A stretch of DNA of 36,719 bases from an uncultured Pseudomonadota bacterium (GCA_903900265.1 CAIUMM010000110.1:1-36719), one strand, 5' to 3'. Shown: positions 27,356 to 36,101, numbered from the stretch's first letter. Numbers and translations: made by a program. Notes: generated by a model not told the origin, from the letters alone.

Positions 27356-29797
27356 TCAGGGAGTGGAAGATGAGCCGGCGTCCGGCGCGCACACGCTCTG
27401 CAGCTCGGTGACCGCGGACGCGCCGCCCCAGCTTTGCCCGTTGAGGGTGTTGAAGTCCACCCGGACGCGACCGTAGCCGCCATCGCCGCCGGCACGAATG
27501 TGGGTGGACTCTCCGTAGCCGCCGCTGGCGTTCACGCCGTCCGCGGGGAGCGTCAGCGTGTTGGCTTGGAGCCAGATCGATCCGCCAGCCCCGCCGCCCG
27601 CGCCGTAGGTCCAGGACCCGGTCGCCCAGTGCGTCGTCGTGCCGCCGATCGCGCTGATCGCGCTCGCGTCGGTAGCGGTGATGGTGACCGCGCCGATGTA
27701 CAGGATGCCCGCGCCGTCGCCGCCGGGGCCCGGGTCGCTGCCGCCATTCCACACACCCGCGCCACCGGAGCCCAAAAACAGCGTGGACAGATCCGCAGAA
27801 CCGTAGGTCTCCCCTGCGTAGGCCTCGGTGTACGTCTCGCCGTAGGTGCCGCCGGTCCACTCGTCGCCCGCAGTCGCGCCGCCGCCGTAGTTACCACCAC
27901 CGCCGGTGATCATCGCGCCGCCGCCGCCGTAATTGTTGTAGTTGTAGCCGTAGGTGATGTTTCCGTAGACCCCGGTGTGGGAGTCCTCGTTGCCGTCGCC
28001 GGTGCCGGCGTAGCTCTCGCCTTGGTAGGCGTCGGCGTTGTACCCGGTGCCCGTCGCGCCCGCTGCATAGCCAGCTTCATCGACGGTGATCATGCCGCCC
28101 GAGGCGATGGACACCGTGCCGGTCGCGCGGAAGGCGAGCACGCCGCCGGTGGCCCCGTCCCACACCGGCGCGGTGAGCACGCCCGACGAGCCGATGGTGA
28201 CGTCAGTGTACTGCGGTACGCGCACGATCTGCACGTCCTGATCGCTGAGATCGGTGTTGTCGACCTCGCCGAACGTGACCGAAGGCGCGGCGGTGACGGT
28301 GACGGTCGTTCCGGTCGACGACGCGACGGTCAGGAACTCGTAGTTGCCGACGTGCGTGTACGCGGAGTCTGCGCCGTGCATGTTGATGACCAGCACCTCG
28401 TCACCCGCGGACAACGTCAGCGTGGTCGCCAGCGTGAGCGTCGCGCCGCCGATCCCCGTGACCGCTGCGGACTCGCCGAGCACGGTGGTGCCGGTGACGT
28501 CGAGCGCCCCGTCGGCGCCGGTGCCGGCCCACGGGGTGTCATCCAGCGTGCCGTCGCAGTTGTTGTCCACACCATCGTTCACCTCGGTGGCGCCCGGGTA
28601 GATCGCGCTGTCGGTGTCGTCGCAGTCGGTGTCGTCGGCGACGTACCCGGCAGGCGCGGCGCACTCATCCACCGATACCGCCGGGTCCCCGAAGGTGTCG
28701 GAATCCGCGTCGGCGTACCAAGGCGTGACGTCTAAGGCGTCTTCATCGGTAGAACCGTCGCAGTCGTTGTCGGCTTCGTCGCAGTATTCGTCCGCGCCGG
28801 GGTAGACGTCCTCGCGCGCGTCGTCGCAGTCTTCACACGCGGCGAAGCTGTCCCCATCTGCGTCGGCGTAGCCCACCGACCCGTCGCAGTTGTAGTCGTT
28901 CGGATCGGTGCAATCGTCTTCGGTCGCGCCGGGATTGTAGGCGCCATCGGTGTCGTCGCAGTCCTCGCCGCGCGTGACCGACCCTTCCGGCACGGTGCAC
29001 ACCAGCGTGGCCGTCGCGGAGTCGCCGTAGCTGTCCGAGTCCGCGTCGGTGTAGGCTGTCGTCTCGGTGGCCGGATCCAAGGAGTCGTCGGCGACATCGA
29101 TCAGCGCGTCGCAGTCGTCGTCGAAGCCGTTGCAGACCTCCGGCGCATCGGGGTTCACCGAGCCGTTGCCGTCGTCACAGTCCGCACAGGCGGCGAAGCC
29201 GTCCGCGTCGGCGTCCGCGAAACCTACCGAGCCGTCGCAGTTGTAGTCGTTCGGATCCGCGCAGTCGTCTTCGGTCGCGTCGGGGTTGTAGGCGACGTCG
29301 GCGTCGTTGCAGTCCCCGCCGACGGTGACCGCGCCTTCGGGCACTACGCATTCGAGCGTGGAGGTAGCGTCGTCCCCGTAGCCGTCGCCGTCCGCGTCGG
29401 TGTAGACGGCGACCGCAGGGTTGTCGTTGTCCACGACGCCATCGCAGTCCTGATCGATGCCATCACACAGATCGTCGGCGTCGGGATGCACGTTGGCATC
29501 GGTGTCATCGCAGTCGTCCGAGCTCTCGCTTAGGCCCTCAGCCGCGCCGCAGTAGGTGCCCATGTGCGCGCCGTCCCCGTAGCCGTCGCCGTCCGCGTCG
29601 GTGTAGTAGGTGCTGCCAGCGCCGATCTGCGCGTCGTTGTCATCGCAATCGTCCGCTTCGGCGATGCCGTCCTTGTCGGCGTCTACGACGTACTCGGTTT
29701 TGCCCTCACTGCGACAACCTGCGGCAAACGCGAGGAGCGCGACTGAGGAGCCAACGAGACGGGAGGTCAAAAGACCAGAAAACGAAAAACGAAGCAT
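27356..29797 (-). CDS. Large MopE-like lipoprotein with glycine-rich C-terminal domain
   Basis: 813 aa from the ATG at 29797, with lipobox FAAGC (about Cys28; the frame is open to 29899). Residues about 30-440 hold seven DCDD/DCND-type MopE metal-binding units, each with spaced Asp, DADGDGYGD-like loops and DCDG. A 117-residue block is duplicated in tandem (YNPDATEDDC.DPNDYNCDGSVG). The second half is beta-rich (TGTTVLGESAAVTGIGGATLTL...) and ends in a Gly/Tyr-rich domain (GGGGAMITGGGGNYGGGA, GAGGGAGGSIWLQA, GGDGGYGRVRVDF) typical of large adhesin-like surface proteins. It is probably an exported Ca-binding surface protein. rnpB begins 27 bp after its stop, on the same strand. Confidence 0.78.
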   Translation of the reverse strand: MLRFSFSGLLTSRLVGSSVALLAFAAGCRSEGKTEYVVDADKDGIAEADDCDDNDAQIGAGSTYYTDADGDGYGDGAHMGTYCGAAEGLSESSDDCDDTDANVHPDADDLCDGIDQDCDGVVDNDNPAVAVYTDADGDGYGDDATSTLECVVPEGAVTVGGDCNDADVAYNPDATEDDCADPNDYNCDGSVGFADADADGFAACADCDDGNGSVNPDAPEVCNGFDDDCDALIDVADDSLDPATETTAYTDADSDSYGDSATATLVCTVPEGSVTRGEDCDDTDGAYNPGATEDDCTDPNDYNCDGSVGYADADGDSFAACEDCDDAREDVYPGADEYCDEADNDCDGSTDEDALDVTPWYADADSDTFGDPAVSVDECAAPAGYVADDTDCDDTDSAIYPGATEVNDGVDNNCDGTLDDTPWAGTGADGALDVTGTTVLGESAAVTGIGGATLTLATTLTLSAGDEVLVINMHGADSAYTHVGNYEFLTVASSTGTTVTVTAAPSVTFGEVDNTDLSDQDVQIVRVPQYTDVTIGSSGVLTAPVWDGATGGVLAFRATGTVSIASGGMITVDEAGYAAGATGTGYNADAYQGESYAGTGDGNEDSHTGVYGNITYGYNYNNYGGGGAMITGGGGNYGGGATAGDEWTGGTYGETYTEAYAGETYGSADLSTLFLGSGGAGVWNGGSDPGPGGDGAGILYIGAVTITATDASAISAIGGTTTHWATGSWTYGAGGGAGGSIWLQANTLTLPADGVNASGGYGESTHIRAGGDGGYGRVRVDFNTLNGQSWGGASAVTELQSVCAPDAGSSSTP
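28881..29257 (-). repeat. In-frame direct duplication inside the large MopE-like gene
   Basis: The 26-base string beginning CCGTCGCAGTTGTAGTCG occurs at 28881-28906 and again at 29232-29257, an offset of 351 bases or exactly 117 codons. Surrounding sequence, such as the following CAATCGTCTTCGGTCGCG-like stretch, is also near-identical, so a whole block of about 350 bp has been duplicated. Confidence 0.8.
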
Positions 29798-29852
29798 GGT
29801 TACTCTCGGGAGCAGCGATTGTAGCACGCCTAATCCCGTTGACGCGGCAAAC

Positions 29853-30296
29853 CTACCGACCGGCGGCGTAGCGCATGCAGTCAAAGTAGTCGTTCGCACA
29901 GGCTCGCCGCACCTCTACCGAATCTGCCGCAGCGCACGCCGCAGCGTCGGTCTGGCAATCGTCCACCAACAGCGCGTTCACCCAGCCACCGCCGCAGGTG
30001 TCGAGGGCATCGAAGCACTGGATGTCCGACTCCACGTCGGCGTCTACGCAGGCTTGCCAATCGGCGACGCAGCCATCGCCGGCGCAGGTCGCCAAGTCAG
30101 CGTCTACGCTGTCCGAAGCGACCGCGTAGTCCTCGGCGCACGCGCTGTCCGAGCAGGTCAGCAACGTATCGCCCGCGGCTTGGCTCCCGTCCAAGTAGTC
30201 CATGAAGCAGGCTTGTTCGATCTTCGCCTCGGATTGGCAACCGAACGCAAGCACCGTCAGCAGCAGGGTGTACAGGGGCTTCACAAAGCGGTTCAT
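29853..30296 (-). CDS. Cysteine-rich hypothetical lipoprotein
   Basis: 147 aa from the ATG at 30296 (in-frame ORF reaches 30488). Lipobox AFGC gives lipid Cys20. The mature part has 12 more cysteines in a fairly regular series (30, 48, 53, 71, 76, 83, 94, 101, 114, 121, 133, 140), including two CxxxxC pairs, in an acidic helical background (DYLDG, DADLATC, ACVDADVESD). This suggests a disulfide-laced periplasmic or surface helix bundle. No family recognised. It lies directly upstream of the large MopE-like gene on the same strand. Confidence 0.65.
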   Translation of the reverse strand: MNRFVKPLYTLLLTVLAFGCQSEAKIEQACFMDYLDGSQAAGDTLLTCSDSACAEDYAVASDSVDADLATCAGDGCVADWQACVDADVESDIQCFDALDTCGGGWVNALLVDDCQTDAAACAAADSVEVRRACANDYFDCMRYAAGR

Positions 30297-30324
30297 ACGC
30301 AGGTCCAGGTGGTGCAAGTGGCTA

Positions 30325-31269
30325 TCAAGGAACGCCGCTGCCCGGCGCGGCACCGAGGAGCACAGCGAGGGATCGCTCGGGAGAGTGACGGGCGTGCACG
30401 AACGCGGCCGGCGCGTCGCCGAAGGGGAGCGCGGGGAGCGTGTCGGTGTCCGGATCCTCCAACACCGCGAAGGCGGACTCGGGGACACCGCCGGTTCGGC
30501 ATCCGACGCCGGGGATGCCGCGAGCCGCTGCCTCTAACAGAACGAGCCCGAGGCCTTCAGCGCCGCTGCCATCGGCGTCGGTGCGAGACAACAGCAGCGC
30601 CGCGTAGTGCCCATCCCACGGGATCTCGGACCGCGCGACGCGACCGGTGAAGCGCGCTCGCACGACCAGCGCGGAAGCCAGCTCCTCCAACGCGGCGCGC
30701 TCCGGCCCATCCCCCACCACGGTGACCCCGCGACCTTCCCGTGCCGCGAGGCGGATCACCCGATCCACCCCTTTCAAGCGCCCCAGTCGTGCGATCGCGA
30801 GCAGGTCGTCGCCGGGAACAGCGCGGGGAGCGGGCGCGAGCGGCATCGGCAGCACGGTGTGGGGCGCGGCGAGTAAACCCCCGAGGAAGCTGGAGACCGG
30901 CAGCAAGCGCGCCGATGCACGCACCGCGTCGAGGCCAGAGACCTGCGGCGAGCGAGTCAGATCCGAGCCGTGGAACACCACCGACACATCGCACCGCCCC
31001 AAAAGTCCAGTCGCCAGCGGCCAAGTCGCCGCGAGCACGCGATCGCCTTCGCGCACCCGAGGCAGGACCTGCGCGGTCACCCACAGGCCCGCCCAGCGCG
31101 CCCACGCGCGCCCCCACAGGCCCACCGTGTCCGGAGCCCCCAACCTGCGGGGCGCGTATACGACGACGTGCTCGCCCGCCGCGCGAAGCGCCGCGGCGGT
31201 GGCCGATGCCCAGGTGGCGATCCCGCCGTCCAGCGGCGGATAGTCGGTGGTGACGAGGTGCCAGGTCAA
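30325..31269 (-). CDS. Glycosyltransferase family 4 protein
   Basis: 314 aa from a TTG at 31269 that overlaps the stop of the GT9 gene (TTGA); the longer open frame to 31416 has an Arg/Gly-rich, non-homologous N-terminus. GT-B features: WHLVTTDYPPLDGGIATWA (N-terminal Gly loop), VVFHGSDLTRSPQV, LLAIARLGRLKGVDRVIRL, VTVVGDGPERAALEEL and the donor-site acidic motif EGLGLVLLEAAARGIP. It probably adds a sugar to LPS core or another surface glycan after the heptosyltransferase-like GT9. Donor and acceptor are unknown. Confidence 0.83.
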   Translation of the reverse strand: MTWHLVTTDYPPLDGGIATWASATAAALRAAGEHVVVYAPRRLGAPDTVGLWGRAWARWAGLWVTAQVLPRVREGDRVLAATWPLATGLLGRCDVSVVFHGSDLTRSPQVSGLDAVRASARLLPVSSFLGGLLAAPHTVLPMPLAPAPRAVPGDDLLAIARLGRLKGVDRVIRLAAREGRGVTVVGDGPERAALEELASALVVRARFTGRVARSEIPWDGHYAALLLSRTDADGSGAEGLGLVLLEAAARGIPGVGCRTGGVPESAFAVLEDPDTDTLPALPFGDAPAAFVHARHSPERSLAVLLGAAPGSGVP

Positions 31270-32093
31270 CGCAAGCCGCCCAGCGCGGCGACCACCCGCT
31301 CGACCTCGATGCCCTGCAGGCAAAGATGGTCGCCCATCGGACAACGCGCACCGCCAAACCGCGAACAAGGCCGGCACGCCAGCGGCAGCTCCAGCGCGAC
31401 GCCGCCGTGACACCAAAAGCCATCGGTCGATGTGGTCGGTCCGAAAAGCCCCACCACCGGCAGGCCCACAGCGGCGGCGAGGTGCAGCAGGCCGGTGTCC
31501 CCCGCGACCATCGCGAACGCCCCGTTCATCGCGTCCAGCGTCTTTGCAAAGCCGGCTTCACAGACGCCGCCGATGCGCTCGACTATCGCTTCGTCTCCCG
31601 GCCCCCCGAGCGCCCGCACCGGCCCAGGCCACGCGCGGGCGAGCGCCTCCCAGTACGGCCAGCGCTTGGTCGCGTGGGCCGCTCCAGGCGCGAGGAGCAG
31701 CACATCGCCACGCGCAACCGTCGGGAGCCACGGCGCAGGCGCCGCCCCTACCCCCGCAGCACGGGCATAGCGTTCGACGACGCGGTCCCCCGGCGCGGTC
31801 TTGAACGCGACGCGCAGCCGACGGCGCAGATCCTGTCGCTCCACGCGCACCACCGACCGCCCCCGCAACAACCAGCGGCTGCGCACGCTGTTCTGCAGAT
31901 CGACGATCGGGACGTCTGGCAGCGCATCGCCGGGCACAAAGACCTGCTCCACCCCGATCAGCCGCGCGGCGAGATCGGCATACCGCGGCAACGTCAAAAA
32001 GCCGGTGCCCGCCCCGAACGCGGTGCACACCGCCCCGGTCAGGACGACGTCCCCCATGGAGGAAAAGCGCACGACGATGCGTTCGATAGGCAC
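31266..32093 (-). CDS. GT9 (ADP-heptose:LPS heptosyltransferase-like) glycosyltransferase
   Basis: 275 aa from the GTG at 32093 (IERIVVRFSSMGDVVLTG, the usual GT9 start). Later motifs: LLLAPGAAHATKRWP, ALGGPGDEAIVERI, and the donor-binding VAGDTGLLHLAAAVGLPVVGLFGPT. These mark the WaaC/WaaF/RfaF family that adds heptose during LPS inner-core assembly. A C-terminal cysteine cluster (CRPCSRFGGARC..GDHLC) resembles that in some WaaF relatives. It is shorter than typical enzymes (320-350 aa), with the N-terminal domain trimmed. Its stop overlaps the GT4 start. Confidence 0.85.
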   Translation of the reverse strand: MPIERIVVRFSSMGDVVLTGAVCTAFGAGTGFLTLPRYADLAARLIGVEQVFVPGDALPDVPIVDLQNSVRSRWLLRGRSVVRVERQDLRRRLRVAFKTAPGDRVVERYARAAGVGAAPAPWLPTVARGDVLLLAPGAAHATKRWPYWEALARAWPGPVRALGGPGDEAIVERIGGVCEAGFAKTLDAMNGAFAMVAGDTGLLHLAAAVGLPVVGLFGPTTSTDGFWCHGGVALELPLACRPCSRFGGARCPMGDHLCLQGIEVERVVAALGGLR

Positions 32094-32212
32094 CCGCGAG
32101 CGTACCCTGTCCGCGGACCAACGGCCCCGCCTCACCGCGGCGGCTCGCCGCTGCAACAGCCTCGCTCTTGCAACTGGGTTGCTATTTACTACCCCCCGGT
32201 TAGCACTCCTGC

Positions 32213-33667
32213 ATGATGCTGTTCGCCGCCTTGCTGAGCCTCGGGCTCGCCCCCGTGCTGCACGAAGCGGCGGAGCGGGGAGCGAGGCGCGGCGGCTGGG
32301 CGGTCGGCGGAATGCAAGCGCTGGACACCTGGATGGCGGTCGTCGCATCCGGCGTGGTGTTGCTTGAGGTGATGCCCGAGAGCGTCGAGCACCTCGGGGT
32401 CTACGCCATCGCGGTCGCCCTGCTTGGCGCGGTGCTCACGAACGCAGCGCATCACGGCGGGGGCGATCGCTGGGTCGGCGTTGCGGCGCTGCTTGGGCTG
32501 TCTGCGCACTCCCTGCTGGACGGCGCGGCGATCGCGACGGCTGGCGCGACCAGCGTAGGGTTGGCGGTGACGCTGCACAACGCACCTGCTGGCGTAGCGA
32601 TCTGGCGCGCAGCCGGAAAACACGCGCCGCGGGCGCTCGCCGTAGCGGGGCTTTCCACCTTAGCCGGCGCGACCATCGCCCACCTGGGCTTTGCCTCCAC
32701 GTCCACGTTGAGCGCGCTGACGCCGATGCTCTCGGCGCTGCAGTGCTTCGTGGCGGGCTCGGTGCTGCACATCGTCACCCACGTCCATCCGCGCGTGGAT
32801 TCGAACGGAGCCGCTCCGCCCCCGAATACGGCGGGTTGGACCGCCGCGGGAGGCTTGGTCGGAACCTTGACCGTTGGCGCCATCGTGTTTCAACACCCGG
32901 TCGAAACGCCAATTTCGTCCGAGCTCTCGGTTTGGCCCACCGCGCTCGCGCTGTGGATGGAGGGAGCGCCCTACCTGTTTGTTGGGCTCGTTGCGGTCGG
33001 CGCGCTCGCGCATTGGCGGAGGCTGAGCGGCCCGGAAGCCAACGCGCTGCTGGGGATCTTCGCGGCGGCGGCTTGGTTGGGCGCGTTGACGACGCTGATT
33101 CAGCTCACCACGCTGATCCCGCTGCTGAACCACCGGAGCGCTACCCCGATGGGAGCGCCGCGCACGCCCGCTTCGGTGGTGGCCCAAACTGCGCCGTGGC
33201 TGCTCGCCGGCCTGCTCGCCGCCAGCCTCGCGGAGCCGTGGATGGCGCAGGACCTTGGACAGATTCCGCTCGCCGTTCAGCTGTTGTCCGCGGCGCTGCT
33301 CCACCTCGTGCTCGCATCCCCGCTCGCGCTCGCCCCGTTGGCCGCGGTGCTCGTGCACAAGGGGGCCGACCCCGCTGTGGCGATCGCGCTGACGATGCCG
33401 CCGCTGTTGAGCCTCGCGATGGCGAACGTGGTGCCCGCGCGCGGGCTGAAGGCGGCGTCGGTGCTCATCGCGATGGGCATTGCTTGGGTGCTCCCGATGC
33501 AGAGCCTCGTCGTCAGCTTGTCGCTCGACCTGCACGCGCTGGCTGAGCACCCGCGCGGCGTGATCGAGTACACGGCTGGCGCGGTGGTGGCGGGCATGTA
33601 CCTCGCGGCGCTGCTCAGAGGCGGGCTTGGGGGCCTCGTGAGCGCGCTGGAGCACGGGCCGGAGTAG
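32213..33667 (+). CDS. Polytopic membrane protein: ZIP-like N-terminus fused to ArsP-like permease region
   Basis: 484 aa with about 12 hydrophobic helices. The N-terminal half has AHSLLDGAAIA (98-108) and TLHNAPAGVAIW (120-131), His/Asp/Asn motifs like helices 4 and 5 of ZIP metal transporters, and a later GSVLHIVTHVHPR. The C-terminal half has APWLLAGLLAASLAEPWM and VLVHKGADPAVAIALTMPPLLSLAMANVV, resembling the DUF318/ArsP permease family but lacking its CSCG motif. A divalent-metal or metalloid transport role is a reasonable inference, but the substrate is unknown. It is divergent from the GT9 gene. Confidence 0.6.
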   Translation: MMLFAALLSLGLAPVLHEAAERGARRGGWAVGGMQALDTWMAVVASGVVLLEVMPESVEHLGVYAIAVALLGAVLTNAAHHGGGDRWVGVAALLGLSAHSLLDGAAIATAGATSVGLAVTLHNAPAGVAIWRAAGKHAPRALAVAGLSTLAGATIAHLGFASTSTLSALTPMLSALQCFVAGSVLHIVTHVHPRVDSNGAAPPPNTAGWTAAGGLVGTLTVGAIVFQHPVETPISSELSVWPTALALWMEGAPYLFVGLVAVGALAHWRRLSGPEANALLGIFAAAAWLGALTTLIQLTTLIPLLNHRSATPMGAPRTPASVVAQTAPWLLAGLLAASLAEPWMAQDLGQIPLAVQLLSAALLHLVLASPLALAPLAAVLVHKGADPAVAIALTMPPLLSLAMANVVPARGLKAASVLIAMGIAWVLPMQSLVVSLSLDLHALAEHPRGVIEYTAGAVVAGMYLAALLRGGLGGLVSALEHGPE

Positions 33668-33833
33668 CGTGCAGCGACCGCAAACGCTTTGCTGCGCAGG
33701 CAGTTGAATCTTCCTCGGCGTTCTGCTACTGATCGTCCGTCATTTGCTCGTTGGAATGATTTGGAGCCTTCACAAGCTTACAGCGCATCCCTGACTCGCA
33801 GACGATGATAACGAGAGGACTACAGCAGCCCCG

Positions 33834-34799
33834 ATGCCGACTCCCCCTAAAATCCCCGGACAGCCCTCACCGCACGATGCGTACGGGAGTGATGAGGATT
33901 CGGGGGATAAAACCCGAAAAGTCATGGTGCAGCGCATCGGCGCGGTGCGTCGGGTGGTGGTGCACACGCTGCGGGTGGTGGCGGGGCGTGACATGCTGCG
34001 CTTCGTGACGCTCGATGAGGAAGACATCGTGACCATCGGTCGCGACGAAACGTGCTCGCTCATGCTGTCGGACGCATCGGTCTCTCGCCGGCACGCCAAG
34101 GTCCGTCTGATCAACGGGCAGGTCGTCGTGGAGGACTTGGGCTCGACCAACGGTACGGCGGTCAACAGCCACTTCGTGGCGCGCGCGAACCTCAACGTCG
34201 GGGATCACCTCGAGATCGGCGCGGTTTCGCTGCGTCTGGACATCCTGAGCCTCGAAGAGATCAGCCACCTTGAAAACGTGCTGGCTCGGTTGGAAGCCCC
34301 CCGTCGGGATGCCCTCACCGGCCTGCTGACCCGCGCGTTCATCGAAGACGACCTGCCGGAGCTGATGCTCCGCTGCAGCCGCGTGCAGGCCGATCTCACC
34401 TGTTTGTTCCTCGACATCGACTTCTTCAAGCAAGTGAATGATCGCTTTGGGCACCAAGTCGGCGATGACGCGCTGCTCACCGTGGCGCGGCTGATGCTGG
34501 TCAGCGTGCGAGACACCGACCCCTGCGTACGGTACGGCGGAGAAGAGCTGTTGATGTTCCTTCAGGGCACCAACGAGGCCGCAGCGTACGAGGTCGCCGA
34601 GCGCATCCGCAAGACCATCGCTGGGCACGATTGGTCCCGAACCTCGATCGGGCTGCGCGTCACCGCCTCGATCGGCGTCGCACAATGGGATGCCCGAGAG
34701 CCGCAAAAAGATTGGTTGGCGCGCGCCGACAAAGCCCTCTACGCATCCAAGGCCAACGGCCGCAACCGCGTCACGCGCTCCTCTGAAGTCGAGCGCTAA
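33834..34799 (+). CDS. FHA-GGDEF diguanylate cyclase
   Basis: 321 aa. An FHA phosphothreonine-binding domain (about 60-135, with GRD at 69-71 and SRRHA at 84-88, then LGSTNGTAVN) is joined by a short helix to a GGDEF domain (about 155-315). The active-site motif is RYGGEELL (GGEEL at 235-239), a functional GGDEF variant; the metal Asp lies in FLDIDFFKQVND. An RxxD inhibitory site (RDTD, 226-229) sits five residues before it. It should make c-di-GMP under the control of a Ser/Thr kinase. The 166-bp upstream gap shows no obvious gene. Confidence 0.92.
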   Translation: MPTPPKIPGQPSPHDAYGSDEDSGDKTRKVMVQRIGAVRRVVVHTLRVVAGRDMLRFVTLDEEDIVTIGRDETCSLMLSDASVSRRHAKVRLINGQVVVEDLGSTNGTAVNSHFVARANLNVGDHLEIGAVSLRLDILSLEEISHLENVLARLEAPRRDALTGLLTRAFIEDDLPELMLRCSRVQADLTCLFLDIDFFKQVNDRFGHQVGDDALLTVARLMLVSVRDTDPCVRYGGEELLMFLQGTNEAAAYEVAERIRKTIAGHDWSRTSIGLRVTASIGVAQWDAREPQKDWLARADKALYASKANGRNRVTRSSEVER

Positions 34800-34817
34800 G
34801 CGCAGCTGCGCAGCGGA

Positions 34818-35357
34818 CTATGCAGGAACAAACACGAGGCTCGCTGAGTTGATGCAGTAGCGCTTGTAGGTCGGCGCGGGTCCATCATCAAACACATGGC
34901 CTTGGTGGCCGTCGCACCGGGCGCAGCGAACCTCGGTGCGGTCCATCCCCGCAGAGTGGTCGCTCAACCCTGAGATGCGATCGGACTTGATCGGCCGGGT
35001 GAAGCTGGGCCAACCGGTGCCAGAGTCGAACTTGTCGGCGCTGTCATACGCGGCGAGACCACAGCCCGAGCACAGGTATCGCCCGCGCGCGTGGTTGTCC
35101 CAATACCGGCCCCGAAACGCCCATTCGGTGTCGGCCTCACGGAGGACCTTGTACACCTCCGGGCTCAACTTTTTACGCCACTCTTCGTTGGACAAAACCA
35201 GTTTTTCGACCTTCTTGGGGTCGGGCTCGCCGGCTACGCCTGGGGTCGGCTCCGGCCCGGTCGGGGACGCGGCGCCGACGCGCGCACACGCGCTCAGCGC
35301 CACCACACCGCTGACCGAGGTGGCAACAAAAGAGGTGACAAATTGACGACGGTTCAT
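34818..35357 (-). CDS. msrB: Peptide-methionine (R)-S-oxide reductase MsrB, Tat-type lipoprotein
   Basis: 179 aa from the ATG at 35357. The signal MNRRQFVTSFVA...LSAC combines a twin-Arg motif with a lipobox (Cys24), so it is probably a folded, exported lipoprotein. The MsrB domain spans about 50-179, with zinc ligands in CSGC (96-99) and CARC (145-148), SGTGWPSF, GHVFDDGP and the catalytic Cys168 in KRYCINSASL (RHC or RFC in most relatives). It reduces methionine-R-sulfoxide. It is divergent from msrA, with 86 bp between starts, and the two probably share regulation. Confidence 0.92.
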   Translation of the reverse strand: MNRRQFVTSFVATSVSGVVALSACARVGAASPTGPEPTPGVAGEPDPKKVEKLVLSNEEWRKKLSPEVYKVLREADTEWAFRGRYWDNHARGRYLCSGCGLAAYDSADKFDSGTGWPSFTRPIKSDRISGLSDHSAGMDRTEVRCARCDGHQGHVFDDGPAPTYKRYCINSASLVFVPA

Positions 35358-35443
35358 GACGGAATCCTGCGCTCGCCCCCAAAGTACGCTCTGCGCCGCG
35401 ATGCGGATCGCACTTTCGAGCGTTTTCTTGATATTCGTCACCC

Positions 35444-36073
35444 ATGCTACTGCTCCTCCTCGCTTGCTCCTCCATCGCCGCTCCCATCGCCCCCAGCGCA
35501 CCGGGAGCGGACCCCGAACAGCCCGCGCCCATCCCGCCTGCAGGCAAAGGACAAGCGACCGCCGTGTTCGCGGGAGGATGCTTCTGGTGCATGGAGTCGG
35601 ACTTCGACAAGCTGCCCGGCGTCGTTTCGACCACGTCGGGCTACGCCGGCGGTCACGTCAAAGACCCGACCTACGATCAAGTCGGCCGTCACGGGACCGG
35701 ACACCTTGAATCGGTGCGGGTGGTGTTCGACACCTCCCGACTCACCTACGAACAAGTGCTGGACTACTACTGGCACCACGTGGACCCGCTGGACGCCGGC
35801 GGCCAGTTCTGCGACCGCGGCGAGCCCTACCAGACCGGGGTTTTCCCCACCGACGCGGAGCAGGAAAAAACCGCAGTGGCATCCAAGGCCGCCATTGACG
35901 CGAGCCACACGCTCTCGGGCCCGATCGTGACGAAGATCTTTCCGATAGGAACCCCGTTCTACGCGGCAGAAAACTACCACCAGAACTTCCACGAGACGAC
36001 GCCCGGGCGGTACAACAGCTACCGGTTCGGATGCGGCAGGGACGCAAAGGTCGCGCTGATTTGGGGTCTGTGA
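35444..36073 (+). CDS. msrA: Peptide-methionine (S)-S-oxide reductase MsrA, predicted lipoprotein
   Basis: 209 aa. The extreme N-terminus MLLLLLAC is a minimal lipobox signal (lipid Cys8) with no basic n-region, followed by a Pro/Ala linker to about residue 38. The catalytic domain begins with VFAGGCFWCME (nucleophile Cys46), then SGYAGG, and HGTGHLESV...YYWHHVDPL. The GCGRD Cys near the C-terminus may be the resolving residue. A stop codon lies 15 bases upstream in frame, so no longer N-terminus is possible. It reduces methionine-S-sulfoxide, complementing MsrB. Confidence 0.93.
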   Translation: MLLLLLACSSIAAPIAPSAPGADPEQPAPIPPAGKGQATAVFAGGCFWCMESDFDKLPGVVSTTSGYAGGHVKDPTYDQVGRHGTGHLESVRVVFDTSRLTYEQVLDYYWHHVDPLDAGGQFCDRGEPYQTGVFPTDAEQEKTAVASKAAIDASHTLSGPIVTKIFPIGTPFYAAENYHQNFHETTPGRYNSYRFGCGRDAKVALIWGL

Positions 36074-36101
36074 TGACCCCGACGATGCAGGCACCATCGC
36101 C

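Noticed and set aside
27434..28735. A 433-residue plus-strand ORF opposite the large MopE-like gene
   Set aside because: Low-complexity Val/Ala/Gly/Arg shadow of the Asp/Gly-rich gene on the other strand, with no family features.
33668..33833. Possible small gene or tRNA between the permease and FHA-GGDEF genes
   Set aside because: No cloverleaf, no credible ORF with a ribosome site; probably only promoter DNA.
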